A stretch of 64,000 bases of DNA from Hyphomonadaceae bacterium (GCA_023384105.1 JAHDXR010000009.1:62001-126000); one strand, 5' to 3'. Shown: positions 17,223-26,030, numbered from the stretch's first letter. The notes: generated from the sequence alone by a model not told the origin. Numbers and translations: made by a program.

Positions 17223-18416
17223 ATGCTCGAAGGGCTCAGGATCGTCGAATACGCCACCTATATAGCAGCGCCGGGCGCCGGGGGCGTCATGGCGGACTGG
17301 GGCGCCGACGTGATCAAGGTCGAGCCGCCGGGCGGCGATCCGATCCGCCTGTTCTTCTCTTCGCTGGGCGTCGAGGAAACCTCCAATCCCGTTTTCGACA
17401 TGGACAACCGGGGCAAGCGCGGCGTCATTCTCGACACCTCGAAGGAAGCCGGGCGCGACGCGCTGCTCAGACTGATCGACCGCGCCGACATCTTCCTCAC
17501 CAATGTCCGTCCGGGCGGCCTGCAGCGCGCGGGGCTCGATCACGAGACGGTGCTGAAGCGTTGTCCCAGGCTGATCTACGCGACGCTCACGGGCTACGGC
17601 CTCGAAGGCCCCGACGCGGACCGGCCGGGCATGGACTCCGCGGCGTTCTGGGCGCGTTCGGGACTGGCGGCCATGTTCCGTCCCAAGGATGGCGATCCGG
17701 TTCAGCTGCGCACCGCGTTCGGCGATCACGTCGCCTCACTCGCCATTGTCGCCGCCGTGTTGGCGGCGGTGCACGAGCGGCGCAACACCGGCAGGGGACG
17801 CCTGGTCGACGCATCCCTGCTGCGCGCGGCGCACTATGTCGGCGCCAGCGATCTCGCCATCCAGCACACGCGCGGGCGCGTCGCATCGAACCGCGCGCGC
17901 AAGGACGTGCCGAATCCGCTGATCAATTACTTCAAGACCGCCGACAATCACTGGATCAGCCTGCTGCAACGGCAAGGCGAGAAGGACTGGCCGAAGCTTG
18001 CGCGCGCACTGAAGCTGGAGCCGCTCGTGGACGATCCGCGCTTCGCCAGCAGCCGCGCGCGGCGCGAGAACGGCGCACAGCTGGTCGACCTGCTCGATGC
18101 GGCGTTCGGGCGCCGCCCGCTCAGCGACATCGCCGCTGCGCTGGACGCCGAGGAAATGGTCTGGGCGCCGGTGCTGACGCCGAGCGAAGCCGTCTCCGAT
18201 CCGCAGGCGATCGCCGCCGGATGCGTGGTGCGCACGCCGACGCACGACGGCGCCAGCATGCCCGCGCCAGCCGCGCCCGTGCGTTTCCCCGGCGCCGACG
18301 ACGGCCCGAAGGGCCCTTCGCCGCAACCAGGCGAACACACGCGCGAAGTGCTCGCCGAACTCGGCTATAGCGAAGCGGAAATCGATGCGTTCTATGCGAG
18401 CGGCGCGGCCGCCTAA
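17223..18416 (+). CDS. CaiB/BaiF-family (family III) CoA-transferase
   Basis: Moves CoA between acyl groups by way of a covalent aspartyl intermediate. The N-terminus LEGLRIVEYATYIAAPGAGGVMADWGADVIKVE is diagnostic, as are NRGKRGVILD, the LIYATLTGYGLEGPDADRPGMDSAAFWARSG region (where the catalytic Asp lies) and the C-terminal swapped segment with TPSEAVSDPQA. A strong ribosome site (GGAGGG) lies 11 bp before ATG 17223. The substrate is unknown. The acyl-CoA dehydrogenase two genes on is on the other strand, so a shared pathway is only a suggestion. Confidence 0.92.
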   Translation: MLEGLRIVEYATYIAAPGAGGVMADWGADVIKVEPPGGDPIRLFFSSLGVEETSNPVFDMDNRGKRGVILDTSKEAGRDALLRLIDRADIFLTNVRPGGLQRAGLDHETVLKRCPRLIYATLTGYGLEGPDADRPGMDSAAFWARSGLAAMFRPKDGDPVQLRTAFGDHVASLAIVAAVLAAVHERRNTGRGRLVDASLLRAAHYVGASDLAIQHTRGRVASNRARKDVPNPLINYFKTADNHWISLLQRQGEKDWPKLARALKLEPLVDDPRFASSRARRENGAQLVDLLDAAFGRRPLSDIAAALDAEEMVWAPVLTPSEAVSDPQAIAAGCVVRTPTHDGASMPAPAAPVRFPGADDGPKGPSPQPGEHTREVLAELGYSEAEIDAFYASGAAA

Positions 18417-19174
18417 AGCGCGTTCGCGCGCGCGTAAGCGCTGATCGCCTGCAACGGGCTCGTCCGCTCGTCCTCGCCGCCGCGCAGCAACGGCAACAGC
18501 GCCATCGCGAACAGGGCCCGCGCCAGCGCCGGCGACATGGTTTCGCTCTCGCCGCCTTGTTCGAGCGGGCCGCGCGCGGCGCTCATGCCGGCGTCGGCGT
18601 CGAGTTGCAGCCGGTCCAAGAGGCCTTGCGCCGAGCGTGGCTGGCCATTGACGTAGAACAGGCCGCGATTGGCGGCGGCTTCCCGCGGAAACAGCACCGA
18701 AGCGTCGGGCGCGCCCGCAGCGGCTGCTTCGATCAATCGCAGCGCGCCGCCCGATCCCATCACGTGGGCGGCGTACACTTCGCCCGCGCTGGGCGCGCGG
18801 CCGAGCCGGGCCTGCAACGCCTGCGCATTCTCGCGCGCGAGTTCGCCCGCCATCCGCGCGGAGAGCTCCGGATCGCTGCGCAGCGCCAGAATCTCGCGCC
18901 GCGTCTGCGCGTTGGCGCCGTTGCGCAACGCCGCCGCTTGCGGCGCGAGGCCGTGGTCGGCGCCGTAGCGGCGGACCATGTCGAGCCAAGTGCTCTCGAT
19001 GAACTGGAACAGCCCTGTCGCGCTCGACGTCCCGGCGCGCGCATTGGGATTGAGCGCGCTTTCGCGCCGCGCCGTTTCGACCAGCAAGGAAAAGTCGACG
19101 CCGGTCGCGTTCGACGCGCGGCGGATCGCGGCGTGCACGACGTCCTGGCCGACAGGCGCGATCGGGTCGCTCAT
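18413..19174 (-). CDS. Lytic transglycosylase-like (SLT) protein
   Basis: Predicted peptidoglycan lytic enzyme. Domain pattern: AAIRRASNATGVDFSLLVETARRESALNP with the catalytic Glu in RRES, then ATGLFQFIESTWLDMVRRYG, the usual SLT second motif, and a third motif AGEVYAAHVMGSGGALRLIE. The second half (about 150-253) is low in recognisable features. ATG 19174 is chosen because the family begins there; the longer frame above it runs through the acyl-CoA dehydrogenase gene. No signal peptide is evident, as in some flagellum- or pilus-linked enzymes. It overlaps the CoA-transferase stop by 4 bp on the other strand. Confidence 0.82.
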   Translation of the reverse strand: MSDPIAPVGQDVVHAAIRRASNATGVDFSLLVETARRESALNPNARAGTSSATGLFQFIESTWLDMVRRYGADHGLAPQAAALRNGANAQTRREILALRSDPELSARMAGELARENAQALQARLGRAPSAGEVYAAHVMGSGGALRLIEAAAAGAPDASVLFPREAAANRGLFYVNGQPRSAQGLLDRLQLDADAGMSAARGPLEQGGESETMSPALARALFAMALLPLLRGGEDERTSPLQAISAYARANAL

Positions 19175-19251
19175 GCCTCTCGCGTCGGCCGATTTGGTAA
19201 ACGAGAGATTAACGCAACTCGCGCTCGGTCCGTATCCGCAACGATGCGCGT

Positions 19252-20424
19252 TCAGTAGCTCTTCGGCAGCCCGAGCACGCGTTCGGCGATGAAGTTCAGG
19301 ATCATCTCCCGGCTCACCGGGGCGATGCGGGCGATCATGGCTTCGCGGAAGTAACGCTCGACGAAGTATTCCTTCGCGTAGCCCATGCCGCCGTGCGCAA
19401 GCACCGCGGACTCGCAGGCGCGGAAACCGGCTTCGCCGCCGAGATACTTCGCGGCGTTGGCTTCGGCGCCGCATTCCCTGCCGGCGTCGTAGAGCGCGGC
19501 CGCTTTGAACGCCATCAGATTGGCCGCCTCCAACTCGGCCCAGGCTTTCGCCAGCGGATGCTGGACGCCCTGGTTCTGACCGATCGGCCGGCCGAACACG
19601 ATGCGCTCCTTGGCGTACTGGGCCGCGCGCCTCAGCGCCGCCCGGCCCAGGCCAATCGCCTCCGCCGCGAACAACACGCGCTCCGGATTGAGACCTGACA
19701 GCAATATTTTGAAGCCCGCGCCTTCTTCGCCGATCAGCTCCGCGTTGCTGACCTCCAAATCCTCGATGAAGAGCGTGTTGCACTCCACCGCCTTGCGGCC
19801 CATTTTCGGGATCGGGTTCGCTTCGATCTTGCTGCGGTCGAAGTCGGCGTAGAACAGCGACAAGCCATCGGTCGGGCGCTTGGCCTCGTCCTTCGGCGTG
19901 GTGCGCGCGATCAGCATGATCTTGTTCGCGCGCTGGGCGTTGGTCGTCCAGATCTTGCGGCCGCGGATGCGATAGCCGCCGCCGGTCTTTTCGGCGCGCG
20001 TCTCGAGGCTCGCCGTGTCCAGGCCGGAATTCGGCTCCGTCACCGCAAAGCAGGCCTTGTCGCGGCCGTCGATCGCCGGCGGCAGGAACCGCGCCTGCTG
20101 CTCCTCCGTGCCGAACTTCACGATCGGCATCAGGCCGAAGATGTTGAGGTGGATCGCGCTCGCGCCTGAGAAGCCGGCGCCCGATTGCGCCACCGTCTGC
20201 ATCATCAGCGCCGCTTCGGTGAGGCCGAGCCCCGCGCCGCCGACCCGCTCCGGCATCGCCACGCCCAGCCATCCGCCCGCGGCGATGTCGGCGACGAACG
20301 CCTCCGGGAACGTCCCCGTTTCATCGGTCTTCAGCCAGTACTGGTCGTCGTACTTGGCGCAAATCTCCTCGATCGCGTGTTTGATCGCGGACTGCTCTTC
20401 GGTGAGTTCGATGGCGAAAGTCAT
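19252..20424 (-). CDS. Acyl-CoA dehydrogenase
   Basis: FAD-dependent oxidation of an acyl-CoA to the enoyl-CoA. The helical N-domain (ELTEEQSAIKHAIEEICAKYDD), the flavin-binding CFAVTEPNSGLDTASLETRA, the beta-domain KIWTTNAQRANKIMLIARTT, and the C-domain RESAVLAHGGMGYAKEYFVERYFRE are all clear. The ATG at 20424 overlaps the TGA of the upstream FAD oxidoreductase (ATGA), fixing the start at MTFAIELTEEQ and indicating translational coupling. The product is 390 aa. Chain-length preference is unknown. Confidence 0.93.
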   Translation of the reverse strand: MTFAIELTEEQSAIKHAIEEICAKYDDQYWLKTDETGTFPEAFVADIAAGGWLGVAMPERVGGAGLGLTEAALMMQTVAQSGAGFSGASAIHLNIFGLMPIVKFGTEEQQARFLPPAIDGRDKACFAVTEPNSGLDTASLETRAEKTGGGYRIRGRKIWTTNAQRANKIMLIARTTPKDEAKRPTDGLSLFYADFDRSKIEANPIPKMGRKAVECNTLFIEDLEVSNAELIGEEGAGFKILLSGLNPERVLFAAEAIGLGRAALRRAAQYAKERIVFGRPIGQNQGVQHPLAKAWAELEAANLMAFKAAALYDAGRECGAEANAAKYLGGEAGFRACESAVLAHGGMGYAKEYFVERYFREAMIARIAPVSREMILNFIAERVLGLPKSY

Positions 20425-21491
20425 GAAGCTCCAAATCTCGTCGGCGACAGCGCCGCCCAAGCGGGCGGCATTTCGGCGCCGAATACGTGCGCGGTTATGA
20501 TCTCAGCCGTGATCGGCGCCAAGAGCCAGCCGTTGCGCGAATGGCCCGCCGCAACCAGCACGCCATCCCCGCTCGGCCCGATCATGGGCCAGCCGTCCGG
20601 CGACATGGGGCGGATGCCGGCCCATGCGCCGCCTTCGGCTTTCACTTCGCCCGGAAGCAAAGCCTCGGCGGCGGCGAGCAAGCCTTCGCTCCGCGCCGGA
20701 TCGACGGCGCGGTCATAGCGGCCGAACTCCATCGTCGAGCCGAGCACGACATCCCGGCGCCGTTGCGCCATGTAGAACTCGCCGGTGCGCAATGTCACGC
20801 CAAGCGGGCGCTCCAGCGTCACGGATACGAGTTGCCCTTTTGCAGGCTGCACATGCTTGAGCGCCGGTGCGGCCGTCATGAGCTTTTCGGTGGCCCACAC
20901 GCCCGGCGCGAGCACGACAATATCGGCCTCGTACGTGCGCCGGTCATGGGTCAGCACCCAGTTCGCGGTGACGCTGGCGACATCGGTTTCGAACTCGATC
21001 AGCACGCCCATCGCGCGCGCCTGCATCGCAAGCCCGGTCAGCACACGCAGCGGATCGGCGACGCCTTCCTTGTCGACGAACACGGCATGCTCGACCTTGG
21101 CTTCCAGCCCGGTGCGCTTGCGGAACTGCCCGCTCGTCAGCGGCGTCGCCGACGCGCCGAGACGCTCCGCATGGCGCTGAAGCGCGGCGGCCTCCTCGGC
21201 GCTTGCGCTGACCACGGCGACGCCGTCGAAACGCACGCCGTCCGCCCATTCCGCGCCGACATGGCGCTCGCGCCAAAGAGTGTACGATTCCAACGCCAGC
21301 TTCTCGTGCGGCGACGCTTCGCGATCGATCGGCGCCAGCATGCCCGCGGCGGCGGCGGATGCGATCGGACCATGCACGCTCGGGTGCTCGCGCTCGGCCT
21401 CGAGCAGCGTGACCTGAGCGCCGCCCTGGCGCAGCCGCACCGCGCAGAACAGGCCGATGACGCCGCCGCCGACGATGACAACTTTCTTCAT
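20421..21491 (-). CDS. FAD-dependent oxidoreductase, DAO family (D-amino-acid/glycine oxidase-like)
   Basis: Flavin amine oxidase fold: GxGxxG dinucleotide motif KVVIVGGGVIGLFCAVRLRQGG at the N-terminus, central substrate domain, and the C-terminal FAD motif AGIRPMSPDGWPMIGPSGDGVLVAAGHSRNG split by the usual G/W pattern. ATG 21491 is chosen as the codon immediately before the FAD motif, with an AAGGAGG ribosome site upstream that overlaps a hairpin (21508-21529). It is coupled by ATGA to the acyl-CoA dehydrogenase. It could be a ThiO-like glycine oxidase, but no thiamin genes are nearby, so the substrate is left open. Confidence 0.88.
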   Translation of the reverse strand: MKKVVIVGGGVIGLFCAVRLRQGGAQVTLLEAEREHPSVHGPIASAAAAGMLAPIDREASPHEKLALESYTLWRERHVGAEWADGVRFDGVAVVSASAEEAAALQRHAERLGASATPLTSGQFRKRTGLEAKVEHAVFVDKEGVADPLRVLTGLAMQARAMGVLIEFETDVASVTANWVLTHDRRTYEADIVVLAPGVWATEKLMTAAPALKHVQPAKGQLVSVTLERPLGVTLRTGEFYMAQRRRDVVLGSTMEFGRYDRAVDPARSEGLLAAAEALLPGEVKAEGGAWAGIRPMSPDGWPMIGPSGDGVLVAAGHSRNGWLLAPITAEIITAHVFGAEMPPAWAALSPTRFGAS

Positions 21492-21507
21492 GGGGTTCCA
21501 TGTCCCT

Positions 21508-21529
21508 CCTTGCGCCAACGGGCGCAAGG
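21508..21529 (-). terminator. Hairpin between the RyR-protein operon and the FAD oxidoreductase gene
   Basis: A 9-bp perfect stem (CCTTGCGCC/GGCGCAAGG) with a 4-nt loop lies 36 bp after the RyR-domain gene. There is no T run after it. On the minus strand its second arm runs into the AAGGAGG ribosome site of the next gene, so it may hide that site as well as, or in place of, ending transcription. Confidence 0.4.
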
Positions 21530-21564
21530 CCGGTGCGGCAGCCGGTCGCGAAAAATCGAAGCGG

Positions 21565-22215
21565 TCAGCGCTTCTTGGGCTTCGCTTCGGAGACGATCGC
21601 GCCGCTTACGGCGACAATGGCGTCGATGCCGGCCGCCAGCAGCGCTTCCGGCGACACGGCGGCGCCGGTCTGCCTGGACAATCTGCGCGCGGCGGTCTCC
21701 AGGCGCGCCCAGCTCTTGGCGTCGACGCGCACCACTTTGAACGTCGGCGCTTTCGCCTTCCTCGGCGTGACTACCTTGGCGCTCTTGCGCACGCTCGCGA
21801 CCGCCTTCCGCATGAGGTCGACATGCGCGCGGTCTTTGTCTTTCTCGACCTCCGAGAGCTGACCGTATGGCTTGAACAGCTCCTTGGCCAGGCTCTTGTC
21901 GCGCCTGTTGCGCTTGATCCAGCACTTGTGGACGTAGTCCGCCGCGGCCTCCCGGTCGTTCGGGAATTTGGCCACCGCCGCGTAGGCGTCCTCGGCCGCT
22001 TGCCTGTTGTCGGCCTTTGCGTTGGGATGCAGCCTCGACCATGGTTGATTGATGTCAACCATGGTCCCGCCCCGCATGCGCATGCGCGGTTGACCCCGTT
22101 GCTCGGGGTTGGCCTTGAGCAATTGCTTGCGCCAAGCCTCATGCAAGCGCGCCGCGAACAGTTCAGTGATGACATCCGCCGCACCGTCAGGCGCGCGCCG
22201 CGCAGATTTCGCCAT
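21565..22215 (-). CDS. RyR-domain-like protein (third gene of patatin-TIR-RyR operon)
   Basis: A lysine-rich 216-residue protein. Residues 53-140 resemble bacterial RyR (ryanodine-receptor repeat) domains: DINQPWSRLHPNAKADNRQ, a YVHKCWIKRNRR helix and FKPYGQLSEVEKDKDR with the usual LxxY..L...EK.KDR pattern; a related HEAW segment is at 25-28. RyR domains in prokaryotes have been proposed to bind nucleotide-derived ligands in conflict systems. The C-terminal 57 residues after a basic stretch (about 142-158) look like a separate small helical unit. It lies 62 bp after the TIR gene in the same direction. The domain call is by pattern and moderate. Confidence 0.55.
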   Translation of the reverse strand: MAKSARRAPDGAADVITELFAARLHEAWRKQLLKANPEQRGQPRMRMRGGTMVDINQPWSRLHPNAKADNRQAAEDAYAAVAKFPNDREAAADYVHKCWIKRNRRDKSLAKELFKPYGQLSEVEKDKDRAHVDLMRKAVASVRKSAKVVTPRKAKAPTFKVVRVDAKSWARLETAARRLSRQTGAAVSPEALLAAGIDAIVAVSGAIVSEAKPKKR

Positions 22216-22277
22216 GTGAACGGCCTAACAGCACTGTGTGAGAATTCGCCAAACCAACTTGGTTTCCGGGTGTTCAC

Positions 22278-23549
22278 TCATCTGATGACCTGGCGCCGAT
22301 GGGCATGAGTGATCCGCTTGACGATCCCAACCAGGTCCAACTCAGATTCGTAGTATTGGACCTCGATGTCCCTGAACATATAGGGCGGCGTCCGGGGCTT
22401 GCCCTGACAGGTGATGTAGAGCGGCCGATTGGCGCCCAGGGCGGCGCCCGCTTCGATGGACGAGTTGAGACCGTAGTTGAACTTTTCCGGGCTGATGTTC
22501 GCCCCGTTGTTCGTGATGTCTATGAGATTGAATTCGGCCGTCTGAATGAGTTTCACGATCTTCTCTTGCGCGCCTCTGCCGGTCAGGCCGGCGCCCGCCT
22601 TCACCGGCAGGCCAACGAGCCGCGAGATCAATCTTTGCACCGGCAGAAACATCTCCTTCGACAAATCGGCGAAGGAGTGGCCCATGAAGACGTGCTCTCC
22701 GCGGTCCGGAGCCCTCAGAGCGCCCGAGAACCGATCCAGCTGGTCGGCCATGGCGTCTTCGAGACCTTCCTTGCCGGCAGCTATGAGATCATCCGTGAAC
22801 ACAAACGCGTCAAAGGGCCAGTCGGCGCTCTTCACCCCCTCGCGGCAGAGCACGAGAATTGGCTTACCTAGCGCTTGCGCCAATTTGATTTCGGAAACCA
22901 CGTATGGCGAGGTGGCGCCGTCGTTTCTCAAGGGCAGCAAAGCCACTAAACCGCTGCATCCGGAGATGATCTTCTCAAGGCGCGGGTTGCTCATATGAGG
23001 CTGGTCGGGAGCGTCGCACACAAGGCGGCACCCCATTCCTCTGACGACCTCCAGCAACACGTCGTTCGCCGCTTTGTCGGGACGTCGCGTCCCGCGGCTG
23101 AAATACACCGGCCGTCCTCCGGCGGGATCCGCGGTGCCGAACAATGCCTCCAGCACAAGGGCCGCGCTCCTCGGTTCGAGCACGCCGTTCAGCGCATTGA
23201 TGTGAGTGTAGGTGCGCAGGAAGCTGTGAGGCGTCGTCTCGTCAATCCGGATGCTGGCGATGCGGAAGTTCGGATCGGCCTGCTTTTCGGCCAGAGCGCA
23301 TTCGAACTCCTGGTTTACCCACTCCGAAGCGACAGAGCTCTTCGAGACCACGAACAGCGCCGACTGGCTGTCGCCCAGGGCGTGCGAAAGCTCGCCTGCG
23401 GCCGCTCCGTACAAGTTCCTATCGTACCAGACCGACACCTTGGCCGTGGTCGAAAGCCAAGCATACAATTCATCCACGAAAGCGGCCTTGTCCGCGGACG
23501 CATGGCTCAAGAAGACATTATGCCCTCGCGCGCCAAATGCGGTGGCCAT
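22278..23549 (-). CDS. TIR-domain protein with two further Rossmann-like domains
   Basis: ATG 23549 overlaps the TAA of the patatin gene by one base (TAATG), fixing the start and implying coupling. Residues 10-135 are a TIR domain: NVFLSHASADKAAFVDEL, a WYDRNLYGA box and SEWVNQEFECAL, where E81 sits at the catalytic NADase glutamate position (W-xxx-E). Residues 146-240 (RPVYFSRGT ... YVVSEIKLAQALGKPILVL) and 285-410 (EHVFMGHSFADL ... NLIDITNN ... SSIEAGAALGANRPLYI) look like two more TIR/deoxyribosyltransferase-type Rossmannoid modules. Likely soluble; no membrane segment. Probable NAD+-consuming or signal-making/sensing enzyme of a defence operon. Second and third domain assignments are inference. 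Confidence 0.8.
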   Translation of the reverse strand: MATAFGARGHNVFLSHASADKAAFVDELYAWLSTTAKVSVWYDRNLYGAAAGELSHALGDSQSALFVVSKSSVASEWVNQEFECALAEKQADPNFRIASIRIDETTPHSFLRTYTHINALNGVLEPRSAALVLEALFGTADPAGGRPVYFSRGTRRPDKAANDVLLEVVRGMGCRLVCDAPDQPHMSNPRLEKIISGCSGLVALLPLRNDGATSPYVVSEIKLAQALGKPILVLCREGVKSADWPFDAFVFTDDLIAAGKEGLEDAMADQLDRFSGALRAPDRGEHVFMGHSFADLSKEMFLPVQRLISRLVGLPVKAGAGLTGRGAQEKIVKLIQTAEFNLIDITNNGANISPEKFNYGLNSSIEAGAALGANRPLYITCQGKPRTPPYMFRDIEVQYYESELDLVGIVKRITHAHRRQVIR

Positions 23550-24778
23550 TACGTCCGCCCCCATTCGGGCAGATCGAACTTCGGGTCAGGGTAGGCGGCG
23601 TCCACGAAGGTCTTGCCGGCGGCCAGGCCGACCTCGAGCAGCAGCTCCATATTGGCCTTCTTGCCATTGTCCATGAGGTCGAGCGCGTCGAGCACGGCGG
23701 CGTCGAGTTCGCGGCCGATCATACGCTCGAGCTGCGTCATCGGCGGCGCAGGATCGCCGCGGCGGCGCGCCCTGGGCTTGGTGTCGAGCGTGACGTCGAT
23801 GCGCTGATAGTCCAGCAGCGGCGCGCCGGCGATGCAGGCGCCGGCCATGTCGCCGATCTCGGAATTGATCCGCCACGGCTTCCGCGGCGCCGACAGGGCC
23901 TGCATCATCATCACGCCCTGCAGCTGCGTGTCATAGACCATGGCGCGCAGCGCGTGCACGCCGCGCAGCCCCGGCGGCAGCCCCTGGAACGCTTTGCCGT
24001 CGATGCTCGGGCGGCGCATGCCGGTGCCGATCGACATCATCATCAGATTGTCGGCGCCCGCCTTCCAGCCGAACTTGTAGGACGGCTCCAGCGCCAGCAT
24101 CAGCAGCTGCATGCTGGGATTGTTGTTGGCGCTCACCGCGCCGTCGACGAAATAGCCCTTCTGGATGGGACGCCGCTTCTCGTCGAACGCGATGTCGATC
24201 ACGATCTCGTCGAAAAAGGTCGGCGCGGCCGCGCTTGCGAGCACCAGATCCGTCAAGCGATAGCGCTTGTTCGGATAGATGCCCTCTTCCTGAATGTCGT
24301 AGAACATGCCGAGCGGATGGTTGGTCACCACCCAGGCGGAGCCCGTGTCGATCCGCTTGGCGTGGATCGCCAGTCCCGTCTTGATGTCCTGCGAACCGAG
24401 CGTCTTGGTGGACAGCACCGAATGCAGCGCCCGCCGCAGCTTCTTCGACTCGAACTTCGATTGCAGGAAGACGCCGTCGCCGGCGTTGCGGCCGAACACC
24501 TCGGGCCCCAGGCGCATGTAAAGCTCGATCATCTCGTCGATGCCGAGCCCGAGCGAAAGCCCGGAGGCGATGATGGCGCCGGTCGAGGTGCCGCCGATGA
24601 GATCGTAGTAGTCGCTGAGGCGGAAATCGGGATTGCCGCCGGCGCGGCGACGCAACTCGTCCTCGACCGCTTTCAGCATGCCGAGCGACAGAATCCCTTT
24701 CACCCCGCCGCCATCGAGCGAAAGGATGCGCTTTGCGCCCGTGTCCGGCGACAGGTGTTCGAACAGCGTCTTCGGCAT
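23549..24778 (-). CDS. Patatin-like phospholipase (CapV-like)
   Basis: Predicted Ser-Asp dyad lipase acting on membrane phospholipids. The oxyanion loop is DGGGVKG (22-28), the nucleophile S65 sits in GGTSTGA, and the catalytic Asp is D212 in VDGAVSANNN. Length (409 aa) and the cytosolic, signal-free N-terminus resemble patatin effectors of CBASS-type immunity rather than secreted ExoU-type toxins. It is first in a three-gene operon: patatin, TIR, RyR-like. A ribosome site GAGGGG lies 4-5 bp before ATG 24778. Only 37 bp separate it from the upstream FolC-like gene, so readthrough from that pair is possible. No cGAS/DncV-like nucleotidyltransferase is within the window. Confidence 0.9.
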   Translation of the reverse strand: MPKTLFEHLSPDTGAKRILSLDGGGVKGILSLGMLKAVEDELRRRAGGNPDFRLSDYYDLIGGTSTGAIIASGLSLGLGIDEMIELYMRLGPEVFGRNAGDGVFLQSKFESKKLRRALHSVLSTKTLGSQDIKTGLAIHAKRIDTGSAWVVTNHPLGMFYDIQEEGIYPNKRYRLTDLVLASAAAPTFFDEIVIDIAFDEKRRPIQKGYFVDGAVSANNNPSMQLLMLALEPSYKFGWKAGADNLMMMSIGTGMRRPSIDGKAFQGLPPGLRGVHALRAMVYDTQLQGVMMMQALSAPRKPWRINSEIGDMAGACIAGAPLLDYQRIDVTLDTKPRARRRGDPAPPMTQLERMIGRELDAAVLDALDLMDNGKKANMELLLEVGLAAGKTFVDAAYPDPKFDLPEWGRT

Positions 24779-24815
24779 TATCCCCTCGCCCAGCTTTTGT
24801 AGCGCCCGCGAGGGC

Positions 24816-26030
24816 TTAAAAGAAGGCCAGTGTGGCCGGATCGCGACCTACATGTAACGCCTTGAATTCAGCGGCCAAAAAGAAGCTTCCCGCAACATAG
24901 GCGGCGTTGGCCCCGGCCCGCCCCAACGCGATATGACGCGCCTCCTCGACACTTTCGGCCAAGACGACCTCGGCGCCCGGGTTCACGCGGCGCACCTCGG
25001 CGGCGACCGCCGCAGGCGGCGCGCCCTTGTGGCGGGCGGCGACGCAGACGACGACGCCAAAGCCCGGCGCCAGCGCCTCGACGATGGCGCCAATCGGCTT
25101 GTCCAGTGAAACGCCGCAAACCAGCAGCGCCGAACGGCCGCCCCGCAAGACCTCGAACCCCGCGCGCGCCGCACGCACCGCCGCCGGCGTGTGGCCGACA
25201 TCGATGACGATCAGCGGCTCCGGCTCAATGACCTCGAGCCGGCCGGGCCAATTCGTCTGCGCCAGTCCCGCCGCCTTCTGTTCAGCGCTCAACGGCGCGA
25301 GATCGTCCGCAAGCTTGAGCGCGAAGGCTGTGTTCTGACGCTGAAACTGACCGGGCAAAGGCGGAGCCAGCTCCTCGGCCGGCGGAAAAACACAGCGCAC
25401 GCCGCGGCGTGCGCAATGCGCTTCGATGGCCTCGCGCTGCGCGGCGCAGCTTTCGCCGACGAACACCGTTGCGCCAGCCGGCGCCGCATCCAGCTTTTCG
25501 CGCGCGATCTCTTCGAGCGTATCGCCCAGCAGGGCGGTATGTTCGAGGTCGAGCGACGTCAACGCCAGACGCTTCGCCTCGATCAGCCGCACCGGATCAA
25601 GCCGACCCCCAATGCCGGCCTCCCACACCGTATAGGCGCAACCGCGCGCGGCAAAACAATCAGCCGCGATCAGGAACAGAAACTCGAAGCCGCCGAGGTT
25701 TTCAGCTTCGCCGGCGCGCTCGGCCGCCGCTGCGACGCGCCGCCAATGCGTATCCAACGCATCGTCGGAGATGTCCTCGCCGTCGATGCGGAAGCGCTCA
25801 TTCAGATCGAACAGGTGCGGCGAGGTGAACAGGCCGACGCCGGCGCCGGTCTGCGCCAGCAGCGACGCCGTCATCGCCGCCGTCGACCCCTTGCCGTTGG
25901 AGCCGACGACGACACAGCCGCGCGCGCCAAACGCCTGAAGCGAAACGCCCAGCTCCGCGGCGATGGCGGAAACGCGCGCCAGCCCCGGCCCCGCGCCGAA
26001 CTTCGGATAGGGCGCGCGCCAGGGATTCAT
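24816..26030 (-). CDS. FolC-like Mur-ligase-family amide ligase (divergent folylpolyglutamate/dihydrofolate synthase)
   Basis: ATP-dependent amide ligase fold. P-loop GSNGKGST (43-50), TSPHLFDLNERFRIDG, WEAGIGGRLDP and TSLDLEHTALLGDTLEEIAREK follow FolC order. The usual C-domain DGAHNP motif is replaced by IDVGHTPAA, and at 404 aa it is somewhat short, so a true FolC role is not assured. ATG 26030 overlaps the TGA of the upstream ATP-grasp gene (ATGA). A Mur ligase coupled to a CphA-type ATP-grasp enzyme recalls cyanophycin synthetase, where both domains are fused. It could be the cell's folC, or a ligase in a dedicated peptide-like pathway. Confidence 0.82.
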   Translation of the reverse strand: MNPWRAPYPKFGAGPGLARVSAIAAELGVSLQAFGARGCVVVGSNGKGSTAAMTASLLAQTGAGVGLFTSPHLFDLNERFRIDGEDISDDALDTHWRRVAAAAERAGEAENLGGFEFLFLIAADCFAARGCAYTVWEAGIGGRLDPVRLIEAKRLALTSLDLEHTALLGDTLEEIAREKLDAAPAGATVFVGESCAAQREAIEAHCARRGVRCVFPPAEELAPPLPGQFQRQNTAFALKLADDLAPLSAEQKAAGLAQTNWPGRLEVIEPEPLIVIDVGHTPAAVRAARAGFEVLRGGRSALLVCGVSLDKPIGAIVEALAPGFGVVVCVAARHKGAPPAAVAAEVRRVNPGAEVVLAESVEEARHIALGRAGANAAYVAGSFFLAAEFKALHVGRDPATLAFF

